Source: Ophiodon elongatus
Lineage: Eukaryota; Chordata; Actinopteri; Perciformes; Hexagrammidae
DNA length: 64,000 nucleotides
Direction: 5' to 3'
NCBI GenBank assembly: GCA_016806645.1
Contig: JACSYO010002129.1
Coordinates: 4,972,777 to 5,036,776, forward strand
Numbering within the stretch: position 1 is the stretch's first letter; every line of letters begins with the position of its first letter. Under the pieces are notes generated by a model. The model searched no databases, was not told where the DNA came from, and saw only the letters and a program-made list of their open reading frames with translations. A program made the translations under genes and the position numbers. Positions 63,004 to 64,000 of this stretch are shown piece by piece.

Positions 63004-64000
63004 AACATTTTACGATTCTGTTAAAAAAATTCTGGTCACAACTTAATTTCGAAATCGATTCTGAATTAAACCAAATGCTTTCACTTTTATCAACTGCTAT
63101 TTTGATCAGCCAAAAATATTTTACACAGGAATGTCTTGTGCTTATTATCGACACTCATACATTTTAGATGGCTCCAATTACTTTCAAATTCTCATTCAAA
63201 TAAAAAATCTGCATTCACCCACACATTTTACTTTATGTGTAATTTTTTTCTGTCATATGATGATTTTGAGTAAGACTTCGTATTAAACCATTTTACATTA
63301 CGATGCACTGAGAACACGAGTAAACCATTCTGTATAAGTGCATAGTTCACTGCAGTCTGAAAATAGCAGCCCTAACAGAAACAGCTGCATGTTGTATGAG
63401 TCATGTCAAGCTCCTTCTTCCTCAGGAGATTATTAAAACCAAATGCGTCCGAACGCTTGGTTTCCTCGGAGAGCAGACTAGTTGAAATAACTTTTTCTCC
63501 TTCATAGCATCATAGAAGAATTTGACTGCACTATATCAACACAGCACAAAGTTCCGGTGTAAGCATCATATACATCAAAACAACACGACATGTCTTTCTG
63601 AAGTGAAGGGAGACGTGCGTGCATGCACACGTCTAAGCACTCACATACACGCTGCTTCTCTACGTCACCACAAGAGAACCAGCATCTTCCCTCATGCATC
63701 CACGCATTGCTGCAACCCCCCGTTCTTTCTGCTCAACAGCTTTTCCCCGTCAAAAACATTTAGTCAATGTCAGGTCACTTTGTACCACTTTGTCACTCCA
63801 ATTACAGCCATAAAGGGCCAAGCGGTGAATCTAATAACGTGTAAGAAGGAATACAGTATCATCGGCTGATTGCCCTCGACATAAAGACTGAAAATTGTTC
63901 TTTGTATTCCAGTGATTTCCTAAAAGGTGGTTATCAAACCCCGCGTTGCCGACAGTATTTTCCAAGGCTCTACTTGGCTATTAAGGTAATGAAAAAGGGT
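63004..64000. other. non-coding end of window
   Basis: AT-rich, without a protein-like frame or recognised repeat. Confidence 0.5.

Overview
The window is nuclear DNA from a vertebrate, almost certainly a teleost fish. It holds one intron-split neuronal gene, elfn2, in a gene-poor background that is rich in (CA)n, (TA)n and (GA)n microsatellites. The background also carries relics of fish-type transposons: a tRNA-derived SINE, two solo LTRs, short inverted-repeat DNA elements and a LINE tail. The SINE resembles the AFC-type family of spiny-rayed fishes, so a percomorph is the best guess (inference). No operon, CRISPR array or other prokaryotic feature is present, and I found no new multi-gene system.

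The one well-supported protein gene is on the minus strand at 13630..10327. It encodes ELFN2 (extracellular leucine-rich repeat and fibronectin type III domain containing 2), a postsynaptic adhesion protein. Two coding exons, separated by a 424-bp GT-AG phase-0 intron, give 959 residues: signal peptide, LRRNT, LRRs, LRRCT, FN3, one membrane segment and a long cytoplasmic tail. The tail carries a polyglutamine tract, a KVQF protein-phosphatase-1 docking motif and the conserved family C-terminus. The interrupted coding region and the polyQ tract are its unusual points.

Downstream of the gene (1..10326) the DNA is non-coding and probably includes a long 3' UTR. No canonical AATAAA is found on the gene strand until about 4.3 kb past the stop. 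A C-run tract at 1335-1374 could form a G-quadruplex.

Upstream of the gene (13790..64000) about 50 kb shows no convincing protein gene. It could be 5'-UTR intron(s) and regulatory DNA of elfn2, or intergenic DNA. Its recognisable content is mobile DNA: a repeat with palindromic-AT ends (17750-18620), an element with imperfect inverted ends (19076-19820), an LTR-like block (23230-23640), an L2-type LINE tail (about 25.0 kb), two teleost dispersed repeats (27.26-27.81 kb), a SINE (30.6-30.84 kb), a MITE with about 65-bp inverted repeats (43131-43433), two solo LTRs with target duplications (53437-53949 and 55327-55841), and a THAP-domain transposase relic (about 57.0 kb). The 61.1-61.7 kb stretch packs (TG)n, (GA)n, a 70-bp alternating purine-pyrimidine run and (TC)n into 600 bp. 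All family names come from recalled sequence patterns; no database was searched.
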